Shown here one piece after another: positions 15,333 to 23,850 of a stretch of DNA of 44,721 nt (position 1 is its first letter; every line of letters begins with the position of its first letter). The stretch is taken from contig CAZKXU010000016.1 in NCBI GenBank assembly GCA_964556665.1, positions 1 through 44,721 of the forward strand. Reading direction: 5' to 3'. Origin of the DNA: CAZKXU01 sp964556665. Lineage in GTDB: Bacteria > Bdellovibrionota_C > UBA2361 > CAZKXU01. The position numbers were made by a program, and so were the translations under genes. The notes beneath the pieces are model-generated. The model saw only the letters and a program-made list of their open reading frames with translations. It made no database searches and was not told where the DNA came from.

Positions 15333-15968
15333 CTACTCCAAAAGCCTTTTTTCAAGAGTCCCTAAAGTATCCTTTGTTCCAACTAAGAATTTGTGATTAA
15401 GAATATCGTATACATTGAGACCCGAAACCCCTAACACCTTAACACCTGGTATATTACGCGCTGCACGATCAGTTTTTACATCTCCGCTCGCTGCAATAAT
15501 AAGGGCGCTAGCACTCCCTGCTCCTATTTGTTGCAACACCTGAATCATCTCCTTAGTCTTACCTTCCTTAAGCTCTAAGGAATCAAGGACAATCAACTCT
15601 CCAGCTGATACCTTAGCGCTAAGCGCTGAAAGCAAAGCCTCTTTCTTAGCTCTCTTTGTGAGACGAAAATCATATTTTCTAGGCTGTGGTCCAAAAACCA
15701 CCGCACCACCAACCCAAAGTGGAGAAACTCCTGAACCGCATCGTGCACGACCAGTATGCTTTTGCTTCCACGGCTTTTTCTTTCCACCTTTCATGTTCCC
15801 GCGCGTAAGGGTGCTATGAGTGCCGGCGCGGATCTTATTTCTTTGCCAACGCACAGTTTGGTGTACCTGATCAGCCTTTATAACAGCACCAAAGACAGCA
15901 GAATTAAGAGCTGCACTACCTGCCTCTTTCCCGTTCTGACTCAAAATTTTAATCGTTACTGCTTCCAC
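15333..15968 (-). CDS. rplD: 50S ribosomal protein L4 (uL4)
   Basis: Tunnel-lining protein and, in E. coli, the repressor of the S10 operon. It is 211 aa. The extended loop carries GTHSTLTRGNMKGGKKKPWK and QKHTGRARCGSGVSPLWVGG (about 48-88), with the globular part around it. It lies between rplC and rplW. Confidence 0.97.
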   Translation of the reverse strand: MEAVTIKILSQNGKEAGSAALNSAVFGAVIKADQVHQTVRWQRNKIRAGTHSTLTRGNMKGGKKKPWKQKHTGRARCGSGVSPLWVGGAVVFGPQPRKYDFRLTKRAKKEALLSALSAKVSAGELIVLDSLELKEGKTKEMIQVLQQIGAGSASALIIAASGDVKTDRAARNIPGVKVLGVSGLNVYDILNHKFLVGTKDTLGTLEKRLLE

Positions 15969-15988
15969 CTAATCCCCCTTAAAAATAG

Positions 15989-16672
15989 TTATGCCGCCTG
16001 CGTAGCTACGTTACGACGCTTCATCGCCTTACGCACAAACAGAAGACTACCTCTACAGCCAGGCACACCACCTCTAACTAAAAGAAGGTTCTCCTCTGGC
16101 TTTACCCCAACTACCTTAAGATTTTGAACTGTTACGTTCTCAACTCCCATATGCCCAGGCATACGTTGATTCTTTCGAACTCTAGCAGGGGTTTTACGAC
16201 CACCGATCGATCCAATATGGCGTTCATACTCATGCGTACCTCTTGTGGCAGGACTACCTTTAACCTTATATCTTCTAACTACACCACTGAATCCGCGTCC
16301 CTTTGAAACTCCACTAACATCTACGAACTCGCCATCCTTAAAAACATCACCAACTTTCAACTCCTTGCCCATCTCGGTCCAGCCAAGGGTCTCAATATCA
16401 CAACGCATCTCACGCACATGGTAAAAGGCGCCTTTGCCGGCTCGTGAGAAATGTCCAGCCATTGCCTTATCAACCCGTTTCTGCTCCTTAGTCCCAAATC
16501 CTAGTTGGACGGCGCTATATCCATGCTTGTCCTTGTTCTTAACATCAAGAATAAAGCACGGACCGGTCTGGATTACTGTTACCGGAACACAGTTTCCCTC
16601 GGCTGTGAAGATCTGGGACATTCCCAGTTTTCTACCCAAAAGTCCCTCAGGATAAAGTCTATCAGTTGTCAT
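15989..16672 (-). CDS. rplC: 50S ribosomal protein L3 (uL3)
   Basis: Early-assembly protein that reaches toward the peptidyl-transferase centre. It is 227 aa and starts MTTDRLYPEGLLGRKLGMSQ, about ten residues more than many L3s before GLLGRKLGM. AGGGA lies 6-7 nt upstream of the ATG, supporting this start. The centre-proximal loop KTPARVRKNQRMPGHMG (about 157-173) is intact. It follows rpsJ. Confidence 0.96.
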   Translation of the reverse strand: MTTDRLYPEGLLGRKLGMSQIFTAEGNCVPVTVIQTGPCFILDVKNKDKHGYSAVQLGFGTKEQKRVDKAMAGHFSRAGKGAFYHVREMRCDIETLGWTEMGKELKVGDVFKDGEFVDVSGVSKGRGFSGVVRRYKVKGSPATRGTHEYERHIGSIGGRKTPARVRKNQRMPGHMGVENVTVQNLKVVGVKPEENLLLVRGGVPGCRGSLLFVRKAMKRRNVATQAA

Positions 16673-16730
16673 GATCTTTCCCTTTTTACCTCAAATGCAG
16701 AATCGTTCGTTATCGAAACAGCTCTGCCAT

Positions 16731-17045
16731 CTATTGAAGCTTAATCTCAACATCAATTCCGGTTGAGAGTTCTAGCTTACCTAGCTCGTCAATAGTCTGT
16801 TGTGTTGGCTCCAAAATATCCAATAATCTCTTGTGAGTTCTTATTTCGAACTGCTCCCGAGACTTCTTGTCAATAAATGGCGACCGATTAACTGTAAAAC
16901 GCTGAATTCTTGTAGGAAGAGGAATTGGGCCAGCTACACGACCACCTGTTCTACGCACAGTGCCGACGATCTCCGTCACTGCCGCATCAAGAAGCTTGTG
17001 ATCATAGCCTTTCAGTCTTATTCTTATTAGTTGTCCGCCTATCAT
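16731..17045 (-). CDS. rpsJ: 30S ribosomal protein S10 (uS10)
   Basis: Small-subunit head protein that also serves in transcription antitermination with NusB. It is 104 aa with IRLKGYDHKLLDAAVTEI near the N-terminus and GPIPLPTRIQRFTVNRSP in the middle. It opens the S10 group, only 40 bp after tuf. Confidence 0.98.
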   Translation of the reverse strand: MIGGQLIRIRLKGYDHKLLDAAVTEIVGTVRRTGGRVAGPIPLPTRIQRFTVNRSPFIDKKSREQFEIRTHKRLLDILEPTQQTIDELGKLELSTGIDVEIKLQ

Positions 17046-17085
17046 TTCAATTGCCTCTTCCTACACCGTTTCCGAGCTAAATTTA

Positions 17086-18282
17086 CTATTCAATAATATC
17101 AGTAACCACACCTGAGCCTACTGTCTTACCACCTTCACGGATAGCAAAACGAAGCTGCTTCTCCATAGCGATTGATTGATGCAGCTCGATCTCAACATTT
17201 ATGTGATCGCCTGGCATAGCCATCTCAACACCCTGAGGCAACTTAATCGACCCAGTCACGTCTGTGGTTCTGAAGTAGAACTGTGGACGATACCCATTAA
17301 AAAATGGTTTATGACGTCCGCCCTCTTCCTTCTTAAGAATGTAAGCTTCACCTTTGAATTTCTTGTGTGGGTTAACGCTCTTTGGTGCAGCGAGAACCTG
17401 TCCGCGCTCTACCTCTTCACGCTTTAAACCGCGAAGAAGACAGCCAAGGTTATCACCAGCCTGACCCTCATCAAGCAGTTTTCTGAACATCTCAACACCG
17501 GTAACGGTAGTTGTTGATGTATCCTTAAGTCCTACGATCTCAATCGTATCACCAACCTTAACCATTCCACGCTCAACACGTCCTGTTGCTACTGTTCCAC
17601 GACCCTCGATTGAGAACACATCCTCAATTGGCATAAGGAACGGCTTGTCGATATCACGCTTTGGTACTGGCACGTATTCATCAACTGCTTTTAGTAGAGC
17701 ATCGATAGCCTTAATACCGATCTCGCTATCTTCACCTTGAAGCGCCTTAAGAGCACTACCTCTAACAATTGGAGTCTCATCACCTGGAAAGTCATACTCT
17801 TTAAGAAGATCTCTAACTTCCATCTCAACAAGATCAAGAAGCTCTTTGTCGTCTACAACATCGACTTTGTTTAAGAATACAACGATCTTTGGAACGCCTA
17901 CCTGACGAGCTAGCAGGATGTGCTCTCTTGTCTGAGGCATTGGACCGTCAGCTGCACTTACTACAAGGATAGCACCGTCCATCTGCGCTGCACCGGTGAT
18001 CATGTTCTTCACATAATCAGCGTGGCCAGGGCAGTCAACGTGAGCATAGTGACGATTATCAGACTCGTACTCTACGTGTGAACTTGCGATAGTAACAGTC
18101 TTGCTGTCATCACGCACCGTTCCACCCTTTGCTATATCCTGATAGCTCTTAGCTGTAGCTTTACCACGCTTAGCCTGGGTATTAACCAATGCGGCTGTTA
18201 GTGTGGTTTTACCATGATCTACGTGACCGATGGTTCCGACATTTACATGCGGTTTACTACGATCAAATTTTCCCTTGGACAT
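17086..18282 (-). CDS. tuf: Elongation factor Tu, with unusual switch I
   Basis: GTPase that brings aminoacyl-tRNA to the ribosomal A site. It is 398 aa. The P-loop is GHVDHGKT (about 19-26), G3 is DCPGH (83-87) and G4 is NKVD. Domains 2 and 3 are standard, including FRTTDVTG and the C-terminal REGGKTVGSGVV. Switch I (about 46-68) does not have the usual NAPEEKARGITI. It reads AKGGTVRDDSKTVTIASSHV and is about two residues longer, although the Mg-coordinating Thr of the TI pair is kept. From memory planctomycete EF-Tu looks similar; I have not verified this. It lies between fusA and rpsJ in the str group. Confidence 0.98.
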   Translation of the reverse strand: MSKGKFDRSKPHVNVGTIGHVDHGKTTLTAALVNTQAKRGKATAKSYQDIAKGGTVRDDSKTVTIASSHVEYESDNRHYAHVDCPGHADYVKNMITGAAQMDGAILVVSAADGPMPQTREHILLARQVGVPKIVVFLNKVDVVDDKELLDLVEMEVRDLLKEYDFPGDETPIVRGSALKALQGEDSEIGIKAIDALLKAVDEYVPVPKRDIDKPFLMPIEDVFSIEGRGTVATGRVERGMVKVGDTIEIVGLKDTSTTTVTGVEMFRKLLDEGQAGDNLGCLLRGLKREEVERGQVLAAPKSVNPHKKFKGEAYILKKEEGGRHKPFFNGYRPQFYFRTTDVTGSIKLPQGVEMAMPGDHINVEIELHQSIAMEKQLRFAIREGGKTVGSGVVTDIIE

Positions 18283-18316
18283 TTTCGACTCCTTATAAGT
18301 AAACGAAAAATAAAAT

Positions 18317-20416
18317 TTATTTAGTAATTACACTCTCTGCTACATGCGCTGGGACTGGTGCATAATGATGGTACTCCATCGTAAAGCTTGCTCGTCCTTG
18401 AGAGCTTGAACGCAGATCCGTTGCATATCCGAACATCTCTGCGAGCGGCACTTCAGACTTCACTGCTTGAGCTCCACCACGCGGCTCCATACCCAAAATT
18501 CTTCCACGCCTACGGTTAAGATCACCCATAATTGTGCTTACAAACTCATCCGGACAGGTGACCTCTAGGCTCATGATCGGCTCAAGTAGCTGCAATTTGG
18601 CTTTTTTACAAGCTTCCTTAACACCCATCGATCCGGCGATCTTGAACGCCATTTCACTAGAATCTACATCATGATAGCTACCGTAAAAGAGTGTGGCTCT
18701 AACATCGATTACTGGGAACCCAGCCAAAATACCACCTTGCAGAGCCTCCTCTATACCCTCAGCTACTGGCTTAATAAACTCCTTCGGAATGATACCACCT
18801 TTAATCTCATCTACAAATTCAAAGCCACTACCTGGCGGCAACGGCTCGACCTTAAGATCGACATGCCCATACTGTCCACGACCACCGGTCTGTTTAATAT
18901 ACTTACCGGTTGCTTCGGCTGGACCCATGATGGTTTCACGATAAGCTACCTGTGGCTTTCCTACTGTTGTAGCTACGCTGAATTCTCGAAATAATCTTTG
19001 CTGAACTATGTCAAGATGAAGCTCGCCCATTCCGGAGATTATCGTCTGCCCAGACTCACTGTCGACTTTTATCTTTAATGATGGATCCTCTTTTGCAAGC
19101 TTAGAAAGACTTACTCCTAACTTCTCTTCATCTGCCTTGGTCTTAGGTTCAATTGCTACGCTTATAACTGGATCTGGAGCAAAGATACTTTCAAGCAAGA
19201 TCATATGATCCGGATCGCAGATTGTATCCCCAGTGATCGCTTCCTTGATGCCAACAGCTGCACCGATGAAACCAGCCGGTAACTCCTGAATCTCTTCTCG
19301 CTTATCGGCGTGCATGCGAACGATACGTCCGATGCGCTCACGTTTTCCACGAGTCGCATTGTAAACCGTAGATCCAGGCAACAAGGTTCCTGAATATACA
19401 CGTAAGAAGGTAAGAGTACCTACATATGGATCTGTTATGATCTTAAACGCCAATGCCGAGAGTGGCTCTTTTGGGTCTGCATTACGAACGAGCTCAACTA
19501 TCTCTCCTTTCTTAACATTCGGGTCGAGCCCTTTAATAGGAGGGACATCAAGCGGTGAAGGAAGATACTCTACTACACAATCCAGCAATGGCTGTACGCC
19601 TTTGTTCTTGAACGCTGAGCCGCAAAGAATCGGGAAGATCTGCATACTTACACAAGCAGCTCGCATTGCAGCTTTGATCTCCGGAACTGAAGGTTTGTTT
19701 CCAGCAAGATATCTCTCCATTATCCCTTCGTCAGTGTCAGCGAGAGCCTCAATCATTTTATCATGTGCCTGCTGTGATGCTTCCCTTAAGCTTTCAGGAA
19801 TATCTACAATTTCATACTCAGCGCCAAGGTTCTCATCTTTGTAAAGTATGGCCTTCATCTCGACGAGGTCTATGATACCTTTGAAATCTGCCTCTCTTCC
19901 TATTGGTAGCTGGATTGGGATACCGTTCGCACCCAAACGTTTGCGGATAGCATCCACACAAAATTCAAAATTTGCTCCCATCCGATCCATCTTATTAATG
20001 AAACAGAATCTTGGAACCTTAAACTTATTACCTTGTCGCCAAACAGTCTCTGATTGCGGCTCCACACCGGCAACACCGTCAAAGACAGCTACTGCGCCAT
20101 CGAGTACGCGCAAACTTCTCTCAACTTCAATTGTAAAATCAACGTGACCAGGAGTATCAATGATATTAATTGTATGGTCTGGGAACTGGCGGCTAGATCC
20201 ACACCAGTGGCAAGTAGTAGCAGCAGAGGTAATTGTGATACCACGCTCCTGCTCTAGCTCCATATAATCCATGGTAGCTGCACCGTCATGCACCTCACCA
20301 ATTTTATAATTTACACCTGTGTAATAAAGAATACGCTCGGTTGTAGTAGTCTTGCCGGCGTCAATATGCGCCATGATACCGATATTTCTTACTTTACTTA
20401 AATCTCCAAGAGCCAC
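18317..20416 (-). CDS. fusA: Elongation factor G
   Basis: GTPase that drives translocation and, with RRF, ribosome recycling. It is 699 aa, standard length. The G domain carries AHIDAGKTTTTERIL, ELEQERGITITSAATTC and DTPGHVDFT, then NKMD. Domain IV carries GGRGQYGHVDLKVEPLPPG. A short CHWCGSSRQ segment sits in switch I and is seen in a number of phyla. The start is GTG at 20416 with GAGGA 8 nt upstream. A pseudoknot-like structure (20441-20478) ends just before that ribosome-binding site. Confidence 0.98.
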   Translation of the reverse strand: MALGDLSKVRNIGIMAHIDAGKTTTTERILYYTGVNYKIGEVHDGAATMDYMELEQERGITITSAATTCHWCGSSRQFPDHTINIIDTPGHVDFTIEVERSLRVLDGAVAVFDGVAGVEPQSETVWRQGNKFKVPRFCFINKMDRMGANFEFCVDAIRKRLGANGIPIQLPIGREADFKGIIDLVEMKAILYKDENLGAEYEIVDIPESLREASQQAHDKMIEALADTDEGIMERYLAGNKPSVPEIKAAMRAACVSMQIFPILCGSAFKNKGVQPLLDCVVEYLPSPLDVPPIKGLDPNVKKGEIVELVRNADPKEPLSALAFKIITDPYVGTLTFLRVYSGTLLPGSTVYNATRGKRERIGRIVRMHADKREEIQELPAGFIGAAVGIKEAITGDTICDPDHMILLESIFAPDPVISVAIEPKTKADEEKLGVSLSKLAKEDPSLKIKVDSESGQTIISGMGELHLDIVQQRLFREFSVATTVGKPQVAYRETIMGPAEATGKYIKQTGGRGQYGHVDLKVEPLPPGSGFEFVDEIKGGIIPKEFIKPVAEGIEEALQGGILAGFPVIDVRATLFYGSYHDVDSSEMAFKIAGSMGVKEACKKAKLQLLEPIMSLEVTCPDEFVSTIMGDLNRRRGRILGMEPRGGAQAVKSEVPLAEMFGYATDLRSSSQGRASFTMEYHHYAPVPAHVAESVITK

Positions 20417-20440
20417 TGTCTATATCCTCAAAAATATATT

Positions 20441-20478
20441 GTCCGTATCCGCCTTCGCCGATAAACGGACTACGGCGA
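20441..20478 (-). promoter_or_regulatory. H-type pseudoknot-like RNA element before fusA
   Basis: On the minus strand two perfect 6-bp stems are interleaved: TCGCCG (20478-20473) pairs with CGGCGA (20460-20455), and GTCCGT (20470-20465) pairs with ACGGAC (20446-20441). The loops are TA, TTAT and AGGCGGAT, sizes that fit an H-type pseudoknot. AATATATTTTT and the GAGGA of fusA follow. The stems could instead be mutually exclusive hairpins, with the second plus the U-rich tail acting as an attenuator. Confidence 0.5.
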
Positions 20479-20511
20479 GATCAAATCGTATAAACTTGAT
20501 AAACCAAGTTT

Positions 20512-20982
20512 CTACCATTTGAAGTGTGCGAATGCCTTATTAGCCTCCGCCATACGATGCGTATCTTCACGCTTCTTAATTGCATTACCTTTATTATTAG
20601 CTGCATCCATTAGCTCGCCTGCAATTCTGTCCGCAATAGTTCGCTCGCCACGATCATTTGCACAGGCCGCCACCCACCTGATGGCCAAAGACTGTCCACG
20701 ATCAACCTTAACCTCAGTCGGCACCTGATATGTCGCACCACCTACACGGCGGGAACGAACTTCTACAAGCGGCCTAACATTCTCGATCGCTTTGTGAAAG
20801 AGTTTAACTGGGTCCGATCCAGCCTTTTTCTCAATCTGATCTAATGCACCGTAGAAAGCTCGCTCAGCGATACCACGCTTGCCCGATCTTAGGATCGTAT
20901 TTACCATCCTTGTAACTAGAACCTCTCCGAACTTTGGGTCCGGCAGAAGTGTGCGACGATCTGCTTTTTTCTTACGTGACAT
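20512..20982 (-). CDS. rpsG: 30S ribosomal protein S7 (uS7)
   Basis: Primary binder of the 3' major domain of 16S rRNA and, in E. coli, the repressor of the str operon through the rpsL-rpsG gap. It is 156 aa with MSRKKKADRR at the start, the conserved VRPLVEVRSRRVGGATYQVP (about 69-88) and the C-terminal NKAFAHFKW. It has structured gaps on both sides: two perfect hairpins upstream and a pseudoknot candidate downstream. Confidence 0.97.
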   Translation of the reverse strand: MSRKKKADRRTLLPDPKFGEVLVTRMVNTILRSGKRGIAERAFYGALDQIEKKAGSDPVKLFHKAIENVRPLVEVRSRRVGGATYQVPTEVKVDRGQSLAIRWVAACANDRGERTIADRIAGELMDAANNKGNAIKKREDTHRMAEANKAFAHFKW

Positions 20983-21019
20983 AATTTACCTACCTGTAAA
21001 CTCTTGCTGAGTCTTTATA

Positions 21020-21065
21020 TGTGCGAGCTGCCACTCGCACACTGGGGCAGATTACCATCTGCCCC
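21020..21065 (-). promoter_or_regulatory. Two perfect hairpins between rpsL and rpsG
   Basis: Hairpin 1 is TGTGCGAG/CTCGCACA (21020-21027 with 21034-21041), 8 bp with a 6-nt loop. Hairpin 2 is GGGGCAGAT/ATCTGCCCC (21044-21052 with 21057-21065), 9 bp with a 4-nt loop. They lie side by side in the 96-bp rpsL-rpsG gap. No U-run follows, so termination is unlikely. The position matches where S7 binds the str mRNA in E. coli. Confidence 0.7.
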
Positions 21066-21078
21066 TACATACATATTA

Positions 21079-21450
21079 CTATTTTGGCCGCTTTGCTCCG
21101 TACTTCGAGCGGCTCTGTTTCCTATCTGCGACACCGTGAGTTTCAAGTTTTCCACGCACGATATGATATCTTACACCTGGCAGATCCTTGACACGACCTC
21201 CACGCACAAGCACTACTGAGTGCTCCTGAAGATTATGCCCAACGCCAGGGATATAACTGATAACCTCCATGCCGGTTGTCAAACGCACCTTCGCTACTTT
21301 GCGCAACGCCGAATTCGGCTTCTTTGGTGTCTGAGTATACACACGGGTGCAAACTCCTCGCCTAAAAGGATTTCCATCTAACGCCGGAGCCTTTGTCTTC
21401 TTTGACTTGGCATGACGGCTGTGACGTACAAGCTGATTAATTGTTGGCAT
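21079..21450 (-). CDS. rpsL: 30S ribosomal protein S12 (uS12)
   Basis: Decoding-centre protein and classical site of streptomycin resistance. It is 123 aa and starts MPTINQLVRHSR. The decoding loop TPKKPNSALRKVAKV keeps the wild-type Lys (Lys42-43 region), and the second loop GGRVKDLPGVRYH is intact, so the sequence predicts a streptomycin-sensitive form. It is the first gene of the str group, preceded by a long leader and a promoter at 21741-21768. Confidence 0.98.
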   Translation of the reverse strand: MPTINQLVRHSRHAKSKKTKAPALDGNPFRRGVCTRVYTQTPKKPNSALRKVAKVRLTTGMEVISYIPGVGHNLQEHSVVLVRGGRVKDLPGVRYHIVRGKLETHGVADRKQSRSKYGAKRPK

Positions 21451-21740
21451 AAGTAAATACTCAACGCAGAAAATTGCTATAAAAGTTAGCTAAAAACTGT
21501 AGCTGTGTCGGCAGATCTCCAAACATTAAGCTACGCGCTACTTCTGCTTACAAATTCTGCAAAACTTGCAAACTATGCTGCATATTCCTGGTTAAGATCA
21601 AAAAACGTATCTCGTTCTTACTTAAGGCAGCAAAGGTCAAATCGGAGATGATTGCTTTACCAGGCTAAAGCCGTGCATCTCTGCCTCGAGCTGTGAAACC
21701 CAAGACAAGCAATATATTCAATACATTGCGCGGCTAGATA

Positions 21741-21768
21741 GTTATCATCTTTGTAGCATTATTGTCAA
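21741..21768 (-). promoter_or_regulatory. Strong promoter for the str operon
   Basis: On the minus strand a perfect TTGACA (21768-21763), a 16-nt spacer and GATAAC (21746-21741). It is the best -35 match in the gap and would start an mRNA about 280 nt before rpsL. Confidence 0.55.
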
Positions 21769-21825
21769 CCAAGTGTAAAATAAATGTAATTTTTTATTCC
21801 GCCCAAACCTTCCTCTCCTAACCCA

Positions 21826-21854
21826 TTGCAATGATTAACACTTTTTACTATTCT
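21826..21854 (+). promoter_or_regulatory. Promoter for thrS
   Basis: TTGCAA (21826-21831), a 17-nt spacer and TATTCT (21849-21854) lie about 36 nt before the thrS ATG. The ribosome-binding site GGGAG (21879-21883) is 7 nt from the start. Confidence 0.5.
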
Positions 21855-21890
21855 ATTTTCAACTTTGTAACGCTGTGCGGGAGTTAAAAT

Positions 21891-23756
21891 ATGAACAAGA
21901 GGCTGGGCGGTCGAATTCCACAAAATAATAATGAGGATCTGTTGCGCATGCGACACTCAACGGCTCATTTAATGGCTGCTGCTGTGCAGTCAATCTGGCC
22001 GACTGCGCAGTTTGGTGTAGGTCCAGCACTTAAAGATGGATTCTACTATGACATCGATATACCGGAGCCGATTACACCACATCAACTCGAGCGCATCGAA
22101 CAAAAAATGCGTGAACTCAAAAATAAGAAATTAGGCTTCGAGCGAATCGAGGTGCCGATTGATGATGCATTTAAAGAGATGGAACAGCGAGGCCAAGGAT
22201 TCAAACTTGAACTTCTAACATTATTAAAAGAGAAGGGCAGCACCGCAGTTGCAAAAGAGACCGGTGATAGCAGCGCAGTTAGTGAGAGCGGCGCAACGGT
22301 AGTTTCTTTTTATAAGACCGGTGATTTTGTAGATCTATGTCGCGGACCTCATGTTAACAGCACCACTGAAATTGGCGCATTTAAATTAACCACAGTAGCC
22401 GGTGCGTATTGGCGCGGCAATGAAAAGAACAAACAACTGCAGCGGCTATATGGAACTGCCTTCCACACTAAGGAGGAGCTAGATACATATCTTAAGCAGC
22501 AGGAAGAGGCGAAACGCCGTGACCATCGTAAAATTGGAGCCGAGCTGGAAATTTTCAGTATCTCTGATGAGGTCGGTCAGGGCTTAATTCTCTGGCTCCC
22601 TAACGGCACTATTATACGAGAGGAGTTGGAGCATTTAGCCAAAGCTGAGGAGAGGAGATCTGGTTATTCTAGAGTTGCCACACCTCATCTAACAAAAGAT
22701 AAGCTCTACTACCGTTCCGGGCACCTCCCCTACTACAAAGATGATATGTATGCGCCGCTCGATATCGACGGTGAAAAATATTATTTAAAACCGATGAACT
22801 GCCCTCATCATCACCAGATCTATCTTTCGCGGCCAAGAAGCTACAGAGAGCTGCCGCTGCGGCTCGCGGAGTTTGGGCAGTGTTATCGCTATGAACAGAG
22901 CGGCACTCTGAGCGGACTGATGCGCACCCGCGGCTTCTGCCAAAACGATGCACATATCTATTGCCGTTTCGATCAGGCAAAGGATGAATTTTTAAAAGTA
23001 ATGCATCTACATGCCAACTATTACGGACTGATGGGGATCGAGAACTATTATATGCGGCTTAGTAAGCCCGATCTGAATAAGCTGGATAAATATGTAAACG
23101 AGCCACAAAAATGGCTGGACGCTTTAGCTATTATTAAACAGGCGATGGATGAGTCCGGCTATCCTTATATGGAGGTCGAAGGAGAGGCTGCCTTTTACGG
23201 ACCAAAGATCGATTTCATGATTGAAAGCGTGGTCGGCACTGAGTACGCCATCTCTACCAATCAGCTTGATTTCCTTGCAACCGAAAGGTTTGGTCTCACG
23301 TACAAAGGCGATGACGGCAAGGACCATCCGGTCTATGTAATCCATCGTGCTCCTCTCGGGGCGCATGAACGTTTCGTAGCTTTTCTAATAGAACAACATG
23401 CGGGAGCATTTCCTGTCTGGCTATCTCCGGTACAAGCTATGGTGGTGCCGATTGCAGATCGTCATAATGCCTATGCTGCTGAGGTGCAGGCTTCGCTCTT
23501 TAATGCGCCAGTACCCACGGCGCATGGAGGCGTACGGGTCGAGCTTGATGACGGAAGAGACTCGATGCAGAAGAAGATCCGCAATGCACAGATGAGAAAA
23601 ATTCCATACATGTTAGTGATCGGCGATAAAGAGGTCGAAACAAAAACTGTTTCTGTTAGAATGAGAAACGGAACCGATCTGAAGGCCATGCCGGTAGAGG
23701 CGTTCTTGGAGCGTATTGGCGGGGAGATTAGGAATAGAGCGGATACGGCAATATAA
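21891..23756 (+). CDS. thrS: Threonyl-tRNA synthetase lacking the TGS domain
   Basis: Charges tRNA-Thr with threonine using ATP. It is 621 aa. The usual N-terminal TGS domain is missing: after about 20 residues the protein enters the editing domain, whose motifs HSTAH and CRGPH are present, so Ser-tRNA-Thr editing is expected. The class II core has MNCPHHHQIY, motif 2 (RYEQSGTLSGLMRTRGF) and the motif 3 region HRAPLGAHERF, and the zinc ligands Cys (NCP), His (DAH) and His (VIHR) are kept. In motif 2 QNDAH replaces the usual QDDAH. The C-terminal anticodon-binding domain ends near 610. The start has GGGAG 7 nt upstream. infC, rpmI and rplT, often next to thrS, are not here. Confidence 0.96.
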   Translation: MNKRLGGRIPQNNNEDLLRMRHSTAHLMAAAVQSIWPTAQFGVGPALKDGFYYDIDIPEPITPHQLERIEQKMRELKNKKLGFERIEVPIDDAFKEMEQRGQGFKLELLTLLKEKGSTAVAKETGDSSAVSESGATVVSFYKTGDFVDLCRGPHVNSTTEIGAFKLTTVAGAYWRGNEKNKQLQRLYGTAFHTKEELDTYLKQQEEAKRRDHRKIGAELEIFSISDEVGQGLILWLPNGTIIREELEHLAKAEERRSGYSRVATPHLTKDKLYYRSGHLPYYKDDMYAPLDIDGEKYYLKPMNCPHHHQIYLSRPRSYRELPLRLAEFGQCYRYEQSGTLSGLMRTRGFCQNDAHIYCRFDQAKDEFLKVMHLHANYYGLMGIENYYMRLSKPDLNKLDKYVNEPQKWLDALAIIKQAMDESGYPYMEVEGEAAFYGPKIDFMIESVVGTEYAISTNQLDFLATERFGLTYKGDDGKDHPVYVIHRAPLGAHERFVAFLIEQHAGAFPVWLSPVQAMVVPIADRHNAYAAEVQASLFNAPVPTAHGGVRVELDDGRDSMQKKIRNAQMRKIPYMLVIGDKEVETKTVSVRMRNGTDLKAMPVEAFLERIGGEIRNRADTAI

Positions 23757-23766
23757 AAAAGCAAAG

Positions 23767-23842
23767 ACTGGGACCGCGGGCTTCCAGCCCGCTACGCAGT
23801 GGCAACTGATCCTTTTGCGTGCAAGATGCCCGCGGTCCCTGT
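23767..23842. repeat. REP-like GC-rich inverted repeat (copy 1)
   Basis: ACTGGGACCGCGGGC..AGCCCGC (23767-23792) faces GCAAGATGCCCGCGGTCCCTGT (23821-23842). The unit is an inner hairpin inside a GGACC/GGTCC outer pair, arranged as two inverted copies between the convergent genes thrS and queE. Related copies are at 26101-26261, 27748-27911 and 41799-41885. It may also end transcription. Confidence 0.85.
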
Positions 23843-23850
23843 CCGATCTA

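Larger units (their letters stand above)
21451..21890. other. Divergent control region between rpsL and thrS
   Basis: A 440-bp gap with no gene. It carries one promoter toward rpsL (21741-21768) and one toward thrS (21826-21854). The rpsL mRNA would have a leader of about 280 nt, long enough for regulatory structure, but I see no decisive hairpin or riboswitch in it. Confidence 0.6.

Noticed and set aside
18671..18994. Plus-strand ORFs inside fusA and other ribosomal genes
   Set aside because: They are antisense shadows of highly conserved genes with no ribosome sites.
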